Part shown: positions 43,069-52,713 of the stretch, piece after piece
Layout: each line of letters opens with the position of its first letter
Position numbering within the stretch: position 1 is the stretch's first letter
NCBI GenBank assembly: GCA_034422455.1
Contig: DAOUJQ010000001.1
Location: 260,201-324,200 of the forward strand
DNA length: 64,000 bases
Origin: UBA1127 sp034422455
GTDB taxonomy: Bacteria; Chloroflexota; Dehalococcoidia; Lucifugimonadales; UBA1127
Direction of reading: 5' to 3'
Made by a program: the position numbers and the translations under genes
The notes under the pieces: model-generated
Databases searched by the model: none
Told to the model about the DNA's origin: nothing
The model's input: only the letters and a program-made list of their open reading frames with translations

Positions 43069-44337
43069 ATGCTGAGCCGAGCGGACAACGAGTTTCTTAC
43101 GAAGGTCGGGCCCGGTACTCCCATGGGTGAGTTGCTGCGCCGGTTCTGGATACCGGGGCTCATGGAAGAGGAGACGCCGGAGCCGGACTCTCCCCCTGTG
43201 CGCCTGCGCCTCTTGGGCGAGGATCTGGTGGCCTACAAGGACACCGAAGGCCGAATCGGCATCCTCGACAACTACTGCCCCCACCGTCGCGCCAGCCTCT
43301 TTTTCGGTCGAAACGAAGAGGGAGGCCTTCGCTGCGTCTATCACGGCTGGAAGTTCGATGTCGAGGGGCGCTGCGTAGACATGCCCTCGGAGCCCGCCGA
43401 GAGCAACTTCAGGGACAAGGTGCGCATCAAATCCTACCCGGCCATTGCTCGCGGCGGCATCGTGTGGCTGTACATGGGCCCGCCGGAACTCCAGCCGGAG
43501 CTGCCCGCCTTCGAGTGGTCGACGCTGCCGGCCGGCCAACGCATCGCCACCAAGCGGCTGGAGGAGTGCAACTGGGCGCAAGCCGTCGAGGGCGGCATCG
43601 ATTCGAGCCACATCTCCTTCCTGCATCGCAACTTGGCCGATCTCAATCCCGACGCCCCAAAGACCCTGCACCAACGCTACGCGTCCGGCGACCGTTCTCC
43701 GTCCTTCACCATCAAGCCCACGGACTACGGGTTCATGGTTGGCGCCCGGCGCAACGCGGAGGCCGGTCAATCATACTGGCGCATCACCCAGTTCCTCGCC
43801 CCCTTCTACACGATGATCCCGCCCGTGCTCGTGCACGACACGGACTCTCGCAACATGGGCTACGGCGGTCACGCGTGGGTCCCCATAGATGACGACAATA
43901 CGTGGACGTGGAACCTCAGCGCCAGTCCGCACGCTCCATATGAGGAGAGCCGGCGCGGCGGCCTCGAGGAGCAGCTTGACGCCAGGTACCGGCCGTTGCG
44001 CAACATCGACAACGACTACATGCTGGACCGTGAGATGCAGCGCACGGTGAACTATACGGGCATCGTCGGCATCAACACCCAGGACCGCGCCGTGCAGGAG
44101 AGCATGGGCAGTATCGTGGACCGTTCTCAGGAGCACCTGGGCACCACCGACGCCGCCGTCATCGCCTTTCGACGCCGCCTCATGCGCATGGCCCTTGCGC
44201 TGCAGGAGGGTGTCGAGCCGGCGGAGGCCGCCCACGGTGAGTGGTACCGTGTGCGTTCGGCGTCCGCGGTGTTGCCGGCAGGGATGCCCTTCGACGTCGG
44301 CGCGGCTCCGCTGCTGACGGCACGGGAGGGCGGCTAG
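43069..44337 (+). CDS. Rieske non-heme iron oxygenase, alpha subunit
   Basis: A 422-residue aromatic-ring-hydroxylating-type oxygenase. The Rieske cluster ligands are Cys70-x-His72 in NYCPHRRASLF and Cys89-x2-His92 in LRCVYHGWKFD. The mononuclear iron site is in NWAQAVEGGIDSSHISFLH: Asn168, Asp177, His181 and His186. The pattern is that of the phthalate 4,5-dioxygenase/vanillate-demethylase-like branch, whose substrates are phenyl ethers or aromatic acids. No reductase gene is adjacent. The GAAGGGG site precedes the ATG. A binding-protein gene follows 70 bp downstream and may import its substrate. Confidence 0.9.
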   Translation: MLSRADNEFLTKVGPGTPMGELLRRFWIPGLMEEETPEPDSPPVRLRLLGEDLVAYKDTEGRIGILDNYCPHRRASLFFGRNEEGGLRCVYHGWKFDVEGRCVDMPSEPAESNFRDKVRIKSYPAIARGGIVWLYMGPPELQPELPAFEWSTLPAGQRIATKRLEECNWAQAVEGGIDSSHISFLHRNLADLNPDAPKTLHQRYASGDRSPSFTIKPTDYGFMVGARRNAEAGQSYWRITQFLAPFYTMIPPVLVHDTDSRNMGYGGHAWVPIDDDNTWTWNLSASPHAPYEESRRGGLEEQLDARYRPLRNIDNDYMLDREMQRTVNYTGIVGINTQDRAVQESMGSIVDRSQEHLGTTDAAVIAFRRRLMRMALALQEGVEPAEAAHGEWYRVRSASAVLPAGMPFDVGAAPLLTAREGG

Positions 44338-44407
44338 AGACCCATTGTTGGACAATCCAGGGGACGCAGGGGGGAGAGAAGGCACAGCCGATAGAGGGAG
44401 GTGCTCC

Positions 44408-46204
44408 ATGGTCACACAACTGAGAATCGCGATAACTCTGGGACTCGTTCTTTCCACCGTGCTCATTCTGGCCGCTTGCGGCGGCTCCGACGACGGCAGC
44501 ACGGCCACAACCGCGACTACGGTCGAACCGCAGGCGCCCCAGCAGCCCGCACAGGCCGCCCCCGCGACAGCGCCCGAGGCACCCACGCGCCCCTCGACGC
44601 TGGCCCCGTTGGTCGCGCCCACTGCATCGGCTCCGGTCGGCGCCCCGAGCCTTCCACCGTCCGGACCCGCACCGGTCAAGCGGCTTGTGATCTCCATGAC
44701 CGCGCCAACTGATGAGTCCAACTCCGCCCTCGGCATCCAGGGCACCTCCGGCTGGCAACTCGGGCCTATGTACGAATGGACCGCTTCCGTCGATCCGGAG
44801 ACAGGCGCGTATACCCCCATGCTGGCCGAAGACTGGACCATCTCCGAGAAGTCCATCAAGTTCCGCTTCCGTGAGGGTGTGCAGTTCCACAATGGTTGGG
44901 GTGAGGTCACTGCCTACGATTTTGAGGACGCCGTCCGCGACGCCATGCATGAAGACAATACGGGCAGCGCCCAATACCGCGCCAACATCGACAACGTCGA
45001 AGTCCTGAATGACCGTGAGGCGCAGGTCAACCTCCAGCGCATCAACGTGACGCTGTTCCGCAACATCTCGCAGTTCGTCGGCGGGTTTGAGGTCAAGAGC
45101 AGCCAGAACTTTGATGAGGTGGGCTACCCAACACTGGATGACCCTCCCATCGCCGGCACCGGCCCCTATCAGTTTGTGGAGCGCAGTGAAGGGAGCTACG
45201 TCCGGTTTAAGCGCGTCCCATACGAGCACTGGCGAGTTACCCCGGACTTTGAGGAGCTTGAGCTTCGGTTCATAGGAGAGGAGTCAACCAGGTTGGCCGC
45301 CCTCCTGACGGATGAGGTGCACATATCGCCGCTGGCGACCGACCTGCACGCCACCGCCTTCTCCAAGGGGATGGCGTCCGTGAAGGGCACCATTCCTGCC
45401 AAGCGCATCCTTTTCGCCTACCTGTGCTGCTACTTGGAGGACAGGACGAAGCCGGAGCTGGGATACGTCTACCCGGACGTGCCCATGATGGACATCCGCA
45501 TTCGGCAGGCGATAAGTAAGGCCATTGACCGCAACGTGCTCAATCAGGGCTTGTTCAATGCCGGCGCCGACGTTATGCAGGTCCAGGGCTACAATCCCCG
45601 CAGCGACGGCTGGAACCCTGAGTGGCCCGCCATCTTCGAGGCCAACTTCAACTATGACCCGGAGGGCGCAAGAGCGCTGCTAGCCGAGGCGGGCTACAGC
45701 GTCGACAATCCCTACGAGATGAATATGATTCTGCTCAGCAGCTACCGCGGCCTGCCCGAGGGCCAGGACGTCGTGCTTGCCACTGTGGACATGCTCCAGG
45801 ACATCGGCGTCAAGGTGAACATCGAGAGCATGGACAGCGCGACGCAGGGGGCACGCGCGAGGAACCTCGAGTTCGACAATCACCTCAACCTGCGCCAGAC
45901 CTCCTCGGACCTCTTTACGAACGTCTTCATCTACGGCAGCCAGTGGGGTAGAACGCCAGGCGTCTTCATCATCCCCAGGCTGAACGAGCTCCACCTGGCG
46001 GCTCGTGCGACCATGGACCAGGCTCAGCACACCAAGATCTTCCGGGAGGTCGGCGACATCATGGTGTCGCAGAACCAAGGCATTCCACTCCTCTGGATAC
46101 CCACCGTGGCCATCTACAACCCGGACATTGTGGAAGATTGGGTGTTCCCCGGCAGCATGATCGCCCTCTACAGCCACTTCGACAACGTGAAGGCCAAGAG
46201 GTAG
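44408..46204 (+). CDS. Peptide/nickel-type ABC substrate-binding lipoprotein (family 5)
   Basis: A 598-residue solute-binding protein. The lipoprotein signal ends LILAAC; then comes an Ala/Pro/Thr linker of about 65 residues. YTPMLAEDWTISEKSIKFRFREGVQFHNGWGEVTAYDFEDA is the family 5 signature, followed by IAGTGPYQF and MMDIRIRQAISKAIDRN. The ligand could be a peptide, sugar or other small molecule. ATG 44408 has GGGAGG five bases before it. It shares its neighbourhood with DppB/DppC-like permeases on the other strand, which lack an adjacent binding protein, so they may form one system. Confidence 0.88.
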   Translation: MVTQLRIAITLGLVLSTVLILAACGGSDDGSTATTATTVEPQAPQQPAQAAPATAPEAPTRPSTLAPLVAPTASAPVGAPSLPPSGPAPVKRLVISMTAPTDESNSALGIQGTSGWQLGPMYEWTASVDPETGAYTPMLAEDWTISEKSIKFRFREGVQFHNGWGEVTAYDFEDAVRDAMHEDNTGSAQYRANIDNVEVLNDREAQVNLQRINVTLFRNISQFVGGFEVKSSQNFDEVGYPTLDDPPIAGTGPYQFVERSEGSYVRFKRVPYEHWRVTPDFEELELRFIGEESTRLAALLTDEVHISPLATDLHATAFSKGMASVKGTIPAKRILFAYLCCYLEDRTKPELGYVYPDVPMMDIRIRQAISKAIDRNVLNQGLFNAGADVMQVQGYNPRSDGWNPEWPAIFEANFNYDPEGARALLAEAGYSVDNPYEMNMILLSSYRGLPEGQDVVLATVDMLQDIGVKVNIESMDSATQGARARNLEFDNHLNLRQTSSDLFTNVFIYGSQWGRTPGVFIIPRLNELHLAARATMDQAQHTKIFREVGDIMVSQNQGIPLLWIPTVAIYNPDIVEDWVFPGSMIALYSHFDNVKAKR

Positions 46205-46228
46205 CCCTGACTTCCAAGGCGACGAGTA

Positions 46229-46262
46229 AGCGGGGGGCCGCCCAGCCCCCCGCTCTTTTGTT
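46229..46262 (+). terminator. Intrinsic terminator
   Basis: Perfect 10-bp stem AGCGGGGGGC/GCCCCCCGCT with a 6-base loop, followed by CTTTTGTT. It stands 25 bp after the binding-protein gene. Confidence 0.85.
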
Positions 46263-46287
46263 CACGTGAGTGGCTGTACCGAGGAGG

Positions 46288-46506
46288 TTAGTAGAACGGC
46301 CTGTCCCAGGTGTTCAGCGGCGGCTCCACGCGCTTCTTCCGTCGCTCGATGATGCCTTTCCATGTCCCCAGCGCGAGCCCGATGCCGGCGCCTGTGGCGA
46401 TGGCGAACCCGCCCAGGTACGCCATGACCCAGAACGCAAAGATGCCGAAGGCCACAAAGACCGCCCCAGCCAGCGCTCCGCCGAGTGACCACCAGACGAC
46501 GTTCAC
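46288..46506 (-). CDS. Small two-helix membrane protein
   Basis: A 72-residue protein with two hydrophobic helices (about 5-27 and 30-50) linked by a Gly/Ala turn, then a basic stretch IIERRKKRVEPP and a short aromatic end. Glycine-zipper-like spacing (GGALAGAVF, GGFAIATGAGIGLALG) is seen. No family recognised. GTG start with GAGGG seven bases before it. It lies 35 bp after the dppC-type gene on the same strand and may be co-transcribed. Confidence 0.55.
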   Translation of the reverse strand: MNVVWWSLGGALAGAVFVAFGIFAFWVMAYLGGFAIATGAGIGLALGTWKGIIERRKKRVEPPLNTWDRPFY

Positions 46507-46541
46507 GGCCTAGCCCTCCCGCATGTCGCCGTGGGCCGGAG

Positions 46542-47453
46542 TCACCGCTGCACCTGCCGCAGCTTCGGGTCGAGTCGGTCGCGCAGCCAGTCGCCGAAGA
46601 GATTAAGCGACAGCACCGTCAGGAAGATGCCCAAGCCTGGGATGATCGCCACCCACCAGGCCACTGCAAGGTAGTTTCGCCCATCCGCCACCATCACTCC
46701 CCATGCCGGCGTTGGCCGCGGTATCCCGACGCCAAGAAAGCTCAGCGTCGACTCGAGGATGATCACCACTCCCACTTCCAGCGTCGCCAGCACAATGAGC
46801 GTGTTGGCCACGTTCGGCAGGATGTGCTTGATGATGGTGCGGGCCGTCGAACAGCCGGACACACGGGCGCGTGACACAAAGTCCATATTCCGCAAGGAGA
46901 GCGTCTCCGCACGGATAAGCCGTGTATACCGGTTCCACAGGAAGATGGCGATGACGGCAATGGCGACAAACACGCTCTGTCCGAATATGCTCACGAAGAT
47001 GAGGGCCATGAGAATCGCGGGGATGGACGCCTTGATGTCGACGATGCGCTGCACCACGTGGTCGACCCAGCCGCCGTACCAGCCCGACACCAGTCCCAGC
47101 GTAGTCCCGACCGTCGCCGAGATCAGCAGCGCCGTCAGCGAGACGAATAGCGCGATTCGCGAGCCGTAGATGAGCCGACTCAGTTGGTCTCGGCCCTGCC
47201 GGTCGGTGCCCAGGATGTGCTCCCAGGATCCCGCCTCGTCCCACACCGGCGGCGCCAGCCGCCGCGTCAGATCGCCGTCGAGCGGGTCGTGCGGCGCGAG
47301 GAACGGCGCGAAGATTCCAGGAATGACGAGCACCGTCAGCAGGATGAACACCCAGAGGTACGGTAGCCCGCGCATTCCCTCCATGACCCGCTGGTAGCGC
47401 GTCTGTGACCGCTCCCACGCGCCTTCTCGCCTCAGGTCGGCGTATGTTGCCAC
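46542..47453 (-). CDS. Dipeptide/oligopeptide-type ABC permease (DppC)
   Basis: A 303-residue permease. WEHILGTDRQGRDQLSRLIYGSRIAL is the DppC/OppC signature at the start of the transport domain; six membrane helices; the coupling loop reads FVSRARVSGCSTARTIIKHILPNV. It follows the dppB-type gene by 19 bp. No ATPase gene is adjacent. Confidence 0.92.
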   Translation of the reverse strand: MATYADLRREGAWERSQTRYQRVMEGMRGLPYLWVFILLTVLVIPGIFAPFLAPHDPLDGDLTRRLAPPVWDEAGSWEHILGTDRQGRDQLSRLIYGSRIALFVSLTALLISATVGTTLGLVSGWYGGWVDHVVQRIVDIKASIPAILMALIFVSIFGQSVFVAIAVIAIFLWNRYTRLIRAETLSLRNMDFVSRARVSGCSTARTIIKHILPNVANTLIVLATLEVGVVIILESTLSFLGVGIPRPTPAWGVMVADGRNYLAVAWWVAIIPGLGIFLTVLSLNLFGDWLRDRLDPKLRQVQR

Positions 47454-47472
47454 TCGTGTTCCCCTTTTCCCG

Positions 47473-48399
47473 CTACCGGTTCATCCGCGTGAAACGGATG
47501 CGCGGGTCCGCGTACACGTACGCGATGTCCGTGACTAGGTGCATGAGGATGAGGATCGTCGAGCCCATGAGCGCCAGCGCCTGCACAACGTGGTAGTCTC
47601 GGGCGTTAATCGCCTGGATAGCCAACTGGCCCATGCCCGGCCACGCAAAAATCGTCTCCACCACGATGGAGCCGGACACCAGCTGCCCAATGATCACGCT
47701 CATGAACGTCAGCGGCACAATGGCTGCGTTTCGGAAGGCATGCTTCCAAATGATCTTCCACTCCGGCAGGCCCTTGATGCGCGCCAGCTTCACGTACTCG
47801 GAGTCCAGCTGGTTCAGCATGGCGGAGCGCATGAGCCGCAACGTCGCCGCGCTGGGCAGCGCCAGCACAATGACCGGCAGCACGAGGTGCTCGACGCCCC
47901 CCTTCCCGGACGTCGGGAGCCACCCCAGCGTTACCGCGAAGATCCAGATGAGGATGATGGCGATCCAGAAGTCAGGCGTCGCCTGGCCGACGATGGCAAG
48001 AGTTTTCCCGCCGTAGTCGAGCGCCGAGTCGCGCTTGACCGCTGTGAGCACGCCGATGGCGATCGATAGCGGGAAGCTGATGGCCGTCGCGAGCCCGCCC
48101 AGCAGCAGCGTGTTGGGCAGCCGCCGCGCGATGAGTTCGCCGGCGGAGGCGTCGAAGCTGAAGGACGGCCCGAACTCGAACTGCAGCACGTTCCGCATAT
48201 ACGTGAAGTACTGGACGGCAAGCGGACGGTCGAGGCCCCACAGCTCGAGGATGTACTGGGCGGTCTCCTCGTCGTCCTCCTCACTCAGCAGGTTGTCCAG
48301 CGGGTCGCCCGAGAGTCGGACGAGGGAGAAGATGATGATGGTCACGCCCAGAAAGGCGATGACCCCGTGGAAAAGCCGAATGAGAATGTACCGTTGCAC
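47473..48399 (-). CDS. Dipeptide/oligopeptide-type ABC permease (DppB)
   Basis: A 308-residue permease. It starts VQRYILIRLFHGVIAFLGVTIIIFSLVRLSGDP, the family opening, and has LDSEYVKLARIKGLPEWKIIWKHAFRNA as coupling loop and SGSIVVETIFAWPGMG near the end. GTG 48399 has GGGAGG five bases before it; ATG 48462 would add an unrelated leader. Confidence 0.92.
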   Translation of the reverse strand: MQRYILIRLFHGVIAFLGVTIIIFSLVRLSGDPLDNLLSEEDDEETAQYILELWGLDRPLAVQYFTYMRNVLQFEFGPSFSFDASAGELIARRLPNTLLLGGLATAISFPLSIAIGVLTAVKRDSALDYGGKTLAIVGQATPDFWIAIILIWIFAVTLGWLPTSGKGGVEHLVLPVIVLALPSAATLRLMRSAMLNQLDSEYVKLARIKGLPEWKIIWKHAFRNAAIVPLTFMSVIIGQLVSGSIVVETIFAWPGMGQLAIQAINARDYHVVQALALMGSTILILMHLVTDIAYVYADPRIRFTRMNR

Positions 48400-48546
48400 G
48401 GGAGCCTCCCGTCTCCAGGAACAAGGGCCCCTGACTACGGGCACGATAGTAGCGGCCTGCACCTATGTCAACCTGAAGCGTGCCCCGCCGTCCGGGCGGG
48501 CCAGCTCCCTCTGGACGCGGTGGTGGACCGGAAATCGAGGGGGCTC

Positions 48547-50958
48547 CTATTCGCCCTCCACGCGAAGGTCCGGCAGCCAGTTCAGCCACTTGGGCAGGTA
48601 CCAGTTGCCCCTGCCCAGCACCTCCATGCTGGCCGGCACGAGGATGGAGCGCACCAGCGTCGCGTCCAGGAACACGGCGGTCGCCAGTCCAAAGCCCATG
48701 AGCTGGTTTACCACCGTGTCGCCCGATGCAAACGCGCCGAACACCACGACCATGATGAGGGCCGCCCCGGTGATCAGCCCCGCCGTCGAGCGCAGGCCGT
48801 ACGCGACGGCCTCTGCGTTGTTGCCCGTCTCGTCGTAGCGCTCCCGGATGCGGCTCAGCAGGAAGACGTGGTAGTCCATGGACAGACCGAACAGGATGGT
48901 GAAGAGGAAGAGCGGCAGCCATGCGTCGATGACGTCCGCCCGCTGGAAGCCGAAGACCCCCGTCAGGAACCCCTTCTGGAACACCAGCACCAGCAGCCCG
49001 TACGTCGCGCCGACGGACAGCAAGTTCATGATGATGGCCTTGATCGGGATCACGATGGACCGGAACACCAGCATCAGGATGACGAAGCTCAATCCCAGCA
49101 CGAAGACGAACACGATGGGGGTGTAGACCGTGACGATGTCGTAAAAGTCCGTGACCTCCGCCGTCAGCCCGGTCACGTACACCTCGGCGTCCACGCCGTC
49201 GAAAGCGCCTGCAATGTGGTCGTCGCGGAGACGGCGCATCTCGTCCGCAGCCTCCGGGCTCGCCGGCTTGCCCGGGTAGGGCAGCGACAGCAGCGCGAGG
49301 TCGCCTGCGTCGTTGACCTCCAGCGGGTTCGGCGGCACCGGGAAGGCGGGGTCCGCCAGCAACGACGCCTGCAGCGTCTCGATCGCGCCAAGCACCTGCG
49401 GGTCTGCGATGTTGCCGGTGATGACGATCTCTGCGGGGCTCAGGTACCCGGCCGGGTTGACCTCGCCAAAGGAGAACTCCTCCTCGAAGACCAGGAAGGC
49501 CTTCTTGGTCTCGGCCTTGTCCGGGTAGGAATTGACGTCGTTCAGGCCCGTGCGGATGTCAAAGTAGAAGAAAGCGAGCACCAGCATCGGCACGCCGACT
49601 ATCAGGATGCTGAGCACCGGGACTTTGGTCACGATTCGCGTGATATGGTCCCAGAAGCCGTGCTCATTCTCTTCCGGGCTCTTCAGAGAAAACCGCTTCA
49701 GGAAGCCGATGGAGAGGAAGTCCACTCTCGGGCCCAGCAGCGTCAGCACCGCCGGCAGCAGGGTCAACGTCGCCGCCAGGGTGGCGATCACCACCAGGAT
49801 CGCGCCCAGCGCCAGCGACTGATAGAACGACGCGGGCACGATGAACAGGCCCAGGAGCGCCAGCACCACCGTCGCGCCGCTGAACAGCACCGTGCGGTTC
49901 GCCGTGTCGCCGGTGCGCACGACGGCGTCGCGCGGCGACAGCCCGTGCAGCAGCTCCTCCTTGAACCGCGAGACGATGACCAACGAGTAATCGATCCCAA
50001 CGGCGAGGCCCAGCATCACCACCATCACCGTCACGAAGAAGAGCAACGGCGACACCTGCCCGATGAGGGCGACGGCAGACATAGCCACGATGATAGAGAT
50101 GATGGCGAGCCCCAGCGGCAGCAGCGTGGCCACCACCGCGCCGAATAGCAGCAGCAGCACGAGCAGCGCGACGGGCACGCCGAACCGCTCGCCCTGCTGC
50201 AGGTCCTGCTCGGACAACTCGTTGTTCTCGAACTGGGTGCTGGCGGACCCGCCGACAAGCACGAGGAAGTCGTCGGCCTCGTTCGACTCCTCGACCACGT
50301 GGATGAGCTCCGGCACGTTGTCGATGGCTTCGGTCTCACTGCCTGCCATCGTGTAGTGCATGAGGACTGTGCGTTTGTCGGGAGAAACAAGCAGCGACTG
50401 CAATCGCTCAGTCTGTTCGGGGGAGGCCAGCAGGCCAAGCAGTTGCTCCGCCGCCGACGGGTCGTCCAGCAGGGACTGCAGCTGCTCCTGCTGCCCGCTG
50501 GCCGCGGCCAGCGCCATGAGTTGCTGGACCTTGTCCGGGGTCAGTGGCGGGGTTATCCCCAACGCTTGCAGGACGGCCGCGCCCTCCGCAGCTTCACTGA
50601 CCTGGTAGTAGTGCGAGAGAGGGAGGCCGCCCAGGCCGCCTGAGATTATCTCTGGCCCCAGCGCGGTGATTTCTTCATGCAGACCCTCAACCTTCGCGCG
50701 GAATGCCTCGTCGTCGACCGTCAAGGAGTCCGATTGCACGACGACGATCTCGGCGAGATGCTGCGGCCCCCGGAGCTTGTCCTCCAGCAGGGCTGCCCCG
50801 CGCTCGGACTCGAACTGACCACCCAGGCGGAGGTTCGTGGTCGTGGCGCTGTCAAGGAACTGGTTGATAAGCGCGAGGGCCACCACGATCACAATGACCC
50901 ACACTGCGATGGTGCGCCAGGGATGATCGGCGCACATTCGGGCAAGGACGCCGGTCAT
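48547..50958 (-). CDS. MMPL/RND-superfamily transporter
   Basis: An 803-residue membrane protein with the MMPL arrangement of 11-12 helices and two outer domains. Marks: ADHPWRTIAVWVIVIV at the start; MLGLAVGIDYSLVIVSRFKEEL, which holds the GxxxDY proton-relay motif; and FGLSMDYHVFLLSRIRERYDETG in the second half. Members export lipids, hopanoids or other hydrophobic compounds; HpnN, the hopanoid transporter, is in this superfamily, but nothing here ties this gene to hopanoids. ATG 50958 has AAGGAAGG four bases upstream. Confidence 0.9.
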   Translation of the reverse strand: MTGVLARMCADHPWRTIAVWVIVIVVALALINQFLDSATTTNLRLGGQFESERGAALLEDKLRGPQHLAEIVVVQSDSLTVDDEAFRAKVEGLHEEITALGPEIISGGLGGLPLSHYYQVSEAAEGAAVLQALGITPPLTPDKVQQLMALAAASGQQEQLQSLLDDPSAAEQLLGLLASPEQTERLQSLLVSPDKRTVLMHYTMAGSETEAIDNVPELIHVVEESNEADDFLVLVGGSASTQFENNELSEQDLQQGERFGVPVALLVLLLLFGAVVATLLPLGLAIISIIVAMSAVALIGQVSPLLFFVTVMVVMLGLAVGIDYSLVIVSRFKEELLHGLSPRDAVVRTGDTANRTVLFSGATVVLALLGLFIVPASFYQSLALGAILVVIATLAATLTLLPAVLTLLGPRVDFLSIGFLKRFSLKSPEENEHGFWDHITRIVTKVPVLSILIVGVPMLVLAFFYFDIRTGLNDVNSYPDKAETKKAFLVFEEEFSFGEVNPAGYLSPAEIVITGNIADPQVLGAIETLQASLLADPAFPVPPNPLEVNDAGDLALLSLPYPGKPASPEAADEMRRLRDDHIAGAFDGVDAEVYVTGLTAEVTDFYDIVTVYTPIVFVFVLGLSFVILMLVFRSIVIPIKAIIMNLLSVGATYGLLVLVFQKGFLTGVFGFQRADVIDAWLPLFLFTILFGLSMDYHVFLLSRIRERYDETGNNAEAVAYGLRSTAGLITGAALIMVVVFGAFASGDTVVNQLMGFGLATAVFLDATLVRSILVPASMEVLGRGNWYLPKWLNWLPDLRVEGE

Positions 50959-51111
50959 GGTTCCTTCCTTTCCCACTCAGGAATGCGTGAGAATCCTAAC
51001 ACAACCGTATGCCGGAAATGCATTGGCTTCCGGAGTCAATTGCGCCGTGAAAGCTCCTTCCTGGAAGCGCTCAGATTCGCGGCGCGGACCGGATGCAAGG
51101 GGAGGGATTGC

Positions 51112-51642
51112 TCACTTGAGCCGCAGCGGCAGGCCGGCCGCCATGAGGACCACATCGTCCGCCTGCGCCGCGAATCTCTGGTTGGCGCGCCCCAGCGCGT
51201 CCTTGAATGCGCGTCCCAGGGCCGACGGCGGCATGACGCCGAGCCCAACCTCGTTGCTCACGACAATCCACGTCGCCGTGCTCCGGTCTTGCAGTGCGAG
51301 CAGGGCGTCAACCTGCGCGCCAACGACTTCTCGCGCCTCCCCCGGCTTGGCCTCTTGCAGCAGCAGGTTGCTCACCCAGAGCGTCAGGCAGTCGAGCAGG
51401 ATGGTGTCATAGGAGCCGGCTGCTGGCGTCAAGGTGCCCGCCACGTCGAGCGGTTCCTCGAGCGTATCCCAGTGTGCGGGGCGGCTCTCCTTGTGCGCAC
51501 GGATGCGTTCCGCCATCTCTTCGTCGCCGGCCTCCGCCGTCGCAACAAAGAGCACACGCCCGCCTTCGGACGCGAGCCGCTGGACGTAGGCGCTCTTTCC
51601 GGCGCGGACTCCGCCGAGCACCAGCGTCATGCGGCCGCTCAC
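51112..51642 (-). CDS. cobU: Adenosylcobinamide kinase/guanylyltransferase
   Basis: A 176-residue bifunctional enzyme that phosphorylates adenosylcobinamide and adds GMP in late cobalamin synthesis. LVLGGVRAGKSAYVQRLA is the P-loop (most have Arg-Ser-Gly-Lys; Ala replaces Ser). IRAHKESRPAHWDTLEEPLDV contains the His for guanylylation, and DCLTLWVSNLL, then SNEVGLGVMPPSALGRAFKDALG close the family. GTG 51642 overlaps the cobC stop by 4 bp. Confidence 0.93.
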   Translation of the reverse strand: MSGRMTLVLGGVRAGKSAYVQRLASEGGRVLFVATAEAGDEEMAERIRAHKESRPAHWDTLEEPLDVAGTLTPAAGSYDTILLDCLTLWVSNLLLQEAKPGEAREVVGAQVDALLALQDRSTATWIVVSNEVGLGVMPPSALGRAFKDALGRANQRFAAQADDVVLMAAGLPLRLK

Positions 51643-52274
51643 GGGATCGTCCTTGACGCCGTGCCCTGTAGGTGACCGGTGTCGTTCCAGAGTTCGAGCA
51701 CGCGAGAGTTCTCCAGGACCGTCACCACGGAGAGGCTGCCGTGCGAGAGCCGCAGCCGCCAGAAATGTTCCTCGTCCAAGCCCAGCAGGCTCACCGCCAC
51801 TGCGCGAATCGTGCCGCCGTGCGCGACGACCGTGACGTCGTCCTGCGCGCCGTGCCGCTTGAGTGCAGCGTCGCAGAAAGTGCGGACGCGCGCCAGCAGG
51901 TCAAGCGTCGTTTCGCCGCCCGGCGCGGCCATGGCCGTGTTGTTCCTCGCGATGCGCTCGGCATAGACCTCGGGATCGCGCTCCTTGGCCTGGGCCATCG
52001 TCAGCCCTTCCCACGCGCCGTAGGAGAACTCGCGCAGCCAAGGGTCCGTGCGGATCTCTGCCCCGGAGCTGTCCGCCAGCTCCTGCGCGGTTGCGAGCGC
52101 GTGGCTCAGGTCGCTGCTGTAGAGCGCCGCGGGCTGTGCGCCAGCCAGTCGCAGTGCGAGCTGCCGCGCTTGCATCCTTCCGCGCTCCGTCAGCGGCACG
52201 TGCCGGTGCCCCTGGATCCGGCCCTCCAGGTTCCACACCGTCTCGCCGTGCCGCACCAGCCTCCAAACGCCCAA
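51639..52274 (-). CDS. cobC: Histidine phosphatase, probable alpha-ribazole phosphatase
   Basis: A 211-residue phosphoglycerate-mutase-like phosphatase. LVRHGETVWN carries the catalytic His; LTERGRMQARQLA, FSYGAWEGLTMAQ and VTVVAHGGTIRAV (second His) follow. Coupling with cobU and the B12 transport genes upstream supports alpha-ribazole-5'-phosphate phosphatase (CobC) over a generic phosphatase. TTG 52274 has a G-rich site before it. Confidence 0.82.
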   Translation of the reverse strand: MGVWRLVRHGETVWNLEGRIQGHRHVPLTERGRMQARQLALRLAGAQPAALYSSDLSHALATAQELADSSGAEIRTDPWLREFSYGAWEGLTMAQAKERDPEVYAERIARNNTAMAAPGGETTLDLLARVRTFCDAALKRHGAQDDVTVVAHGGTIRAVAVSLLGLDEEHFWRLRLSHGSLSVVTVLENSRVLELWNDTGHLQGTASRTIP

Positions 52275-52713
52275 GACCTACCCCCTTTGCATCCTGCCAA
52301 CCCCGCTCACGTTGCCGGATGTCCGTGCTGCTTTGCGCCCTGCCACCATTCCCTTGTGCGGGCACTCGGCTCTTCGTTACCCTCCTCCTATGAAGACGGC
52401 AACCACGCGATCCCACAACAACGCTGTGGGCTCCCTGGGGCCGATGGCCCCTATTATTCGCCAAAACAATCCGTATCTGAAATCCCCTCTATTGGATACG
52501 AGTTGTTCCTTCACTTTAAAAAATCATTGTTTTCGTAGTTGGTCCACGCCGCGACAGCTACAGGTCCCGGACTTCACAGAGGAGGAGGCCTCAATCATCT
52601 ACCAAAACGGCGCCTGAAACACCCCCGGCCACTGGCTGAACAGCACGATGCCCAACGGCCGAACGCTGACGGCCCGATGTTGGCGATTGCTTCCCGGAGC
52701 AGCATGGCAGCGT
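52275..52713. other. Intergenic region without a supported gene
   Basis: 439 bp between btuD and cobC on the same strand. It is unusually A/T-rich at 52445-52545, compared with the gene-dense surroundings. Frames on both strands are short, lack start signals and match nothing. It contains no second cobalamin riboswitch. Confidence 0.5.

Noticed and set aside
48547..50958. Assigning the MMPL transporter as the hopanoid exporter HpnN
   Set aside because: Same superfamily, but it is 17 kb from the hopanoid operon and nothing in the sequence specifies the substrate.
52312..52617. Forward frame of 101 residues in the btuD-cobC gap
   Set aside because: No ribosome binding site, no family pattern and no neighbour on that strand. 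The A/T-rich patch may be a decayed insertion but nothing proves it.
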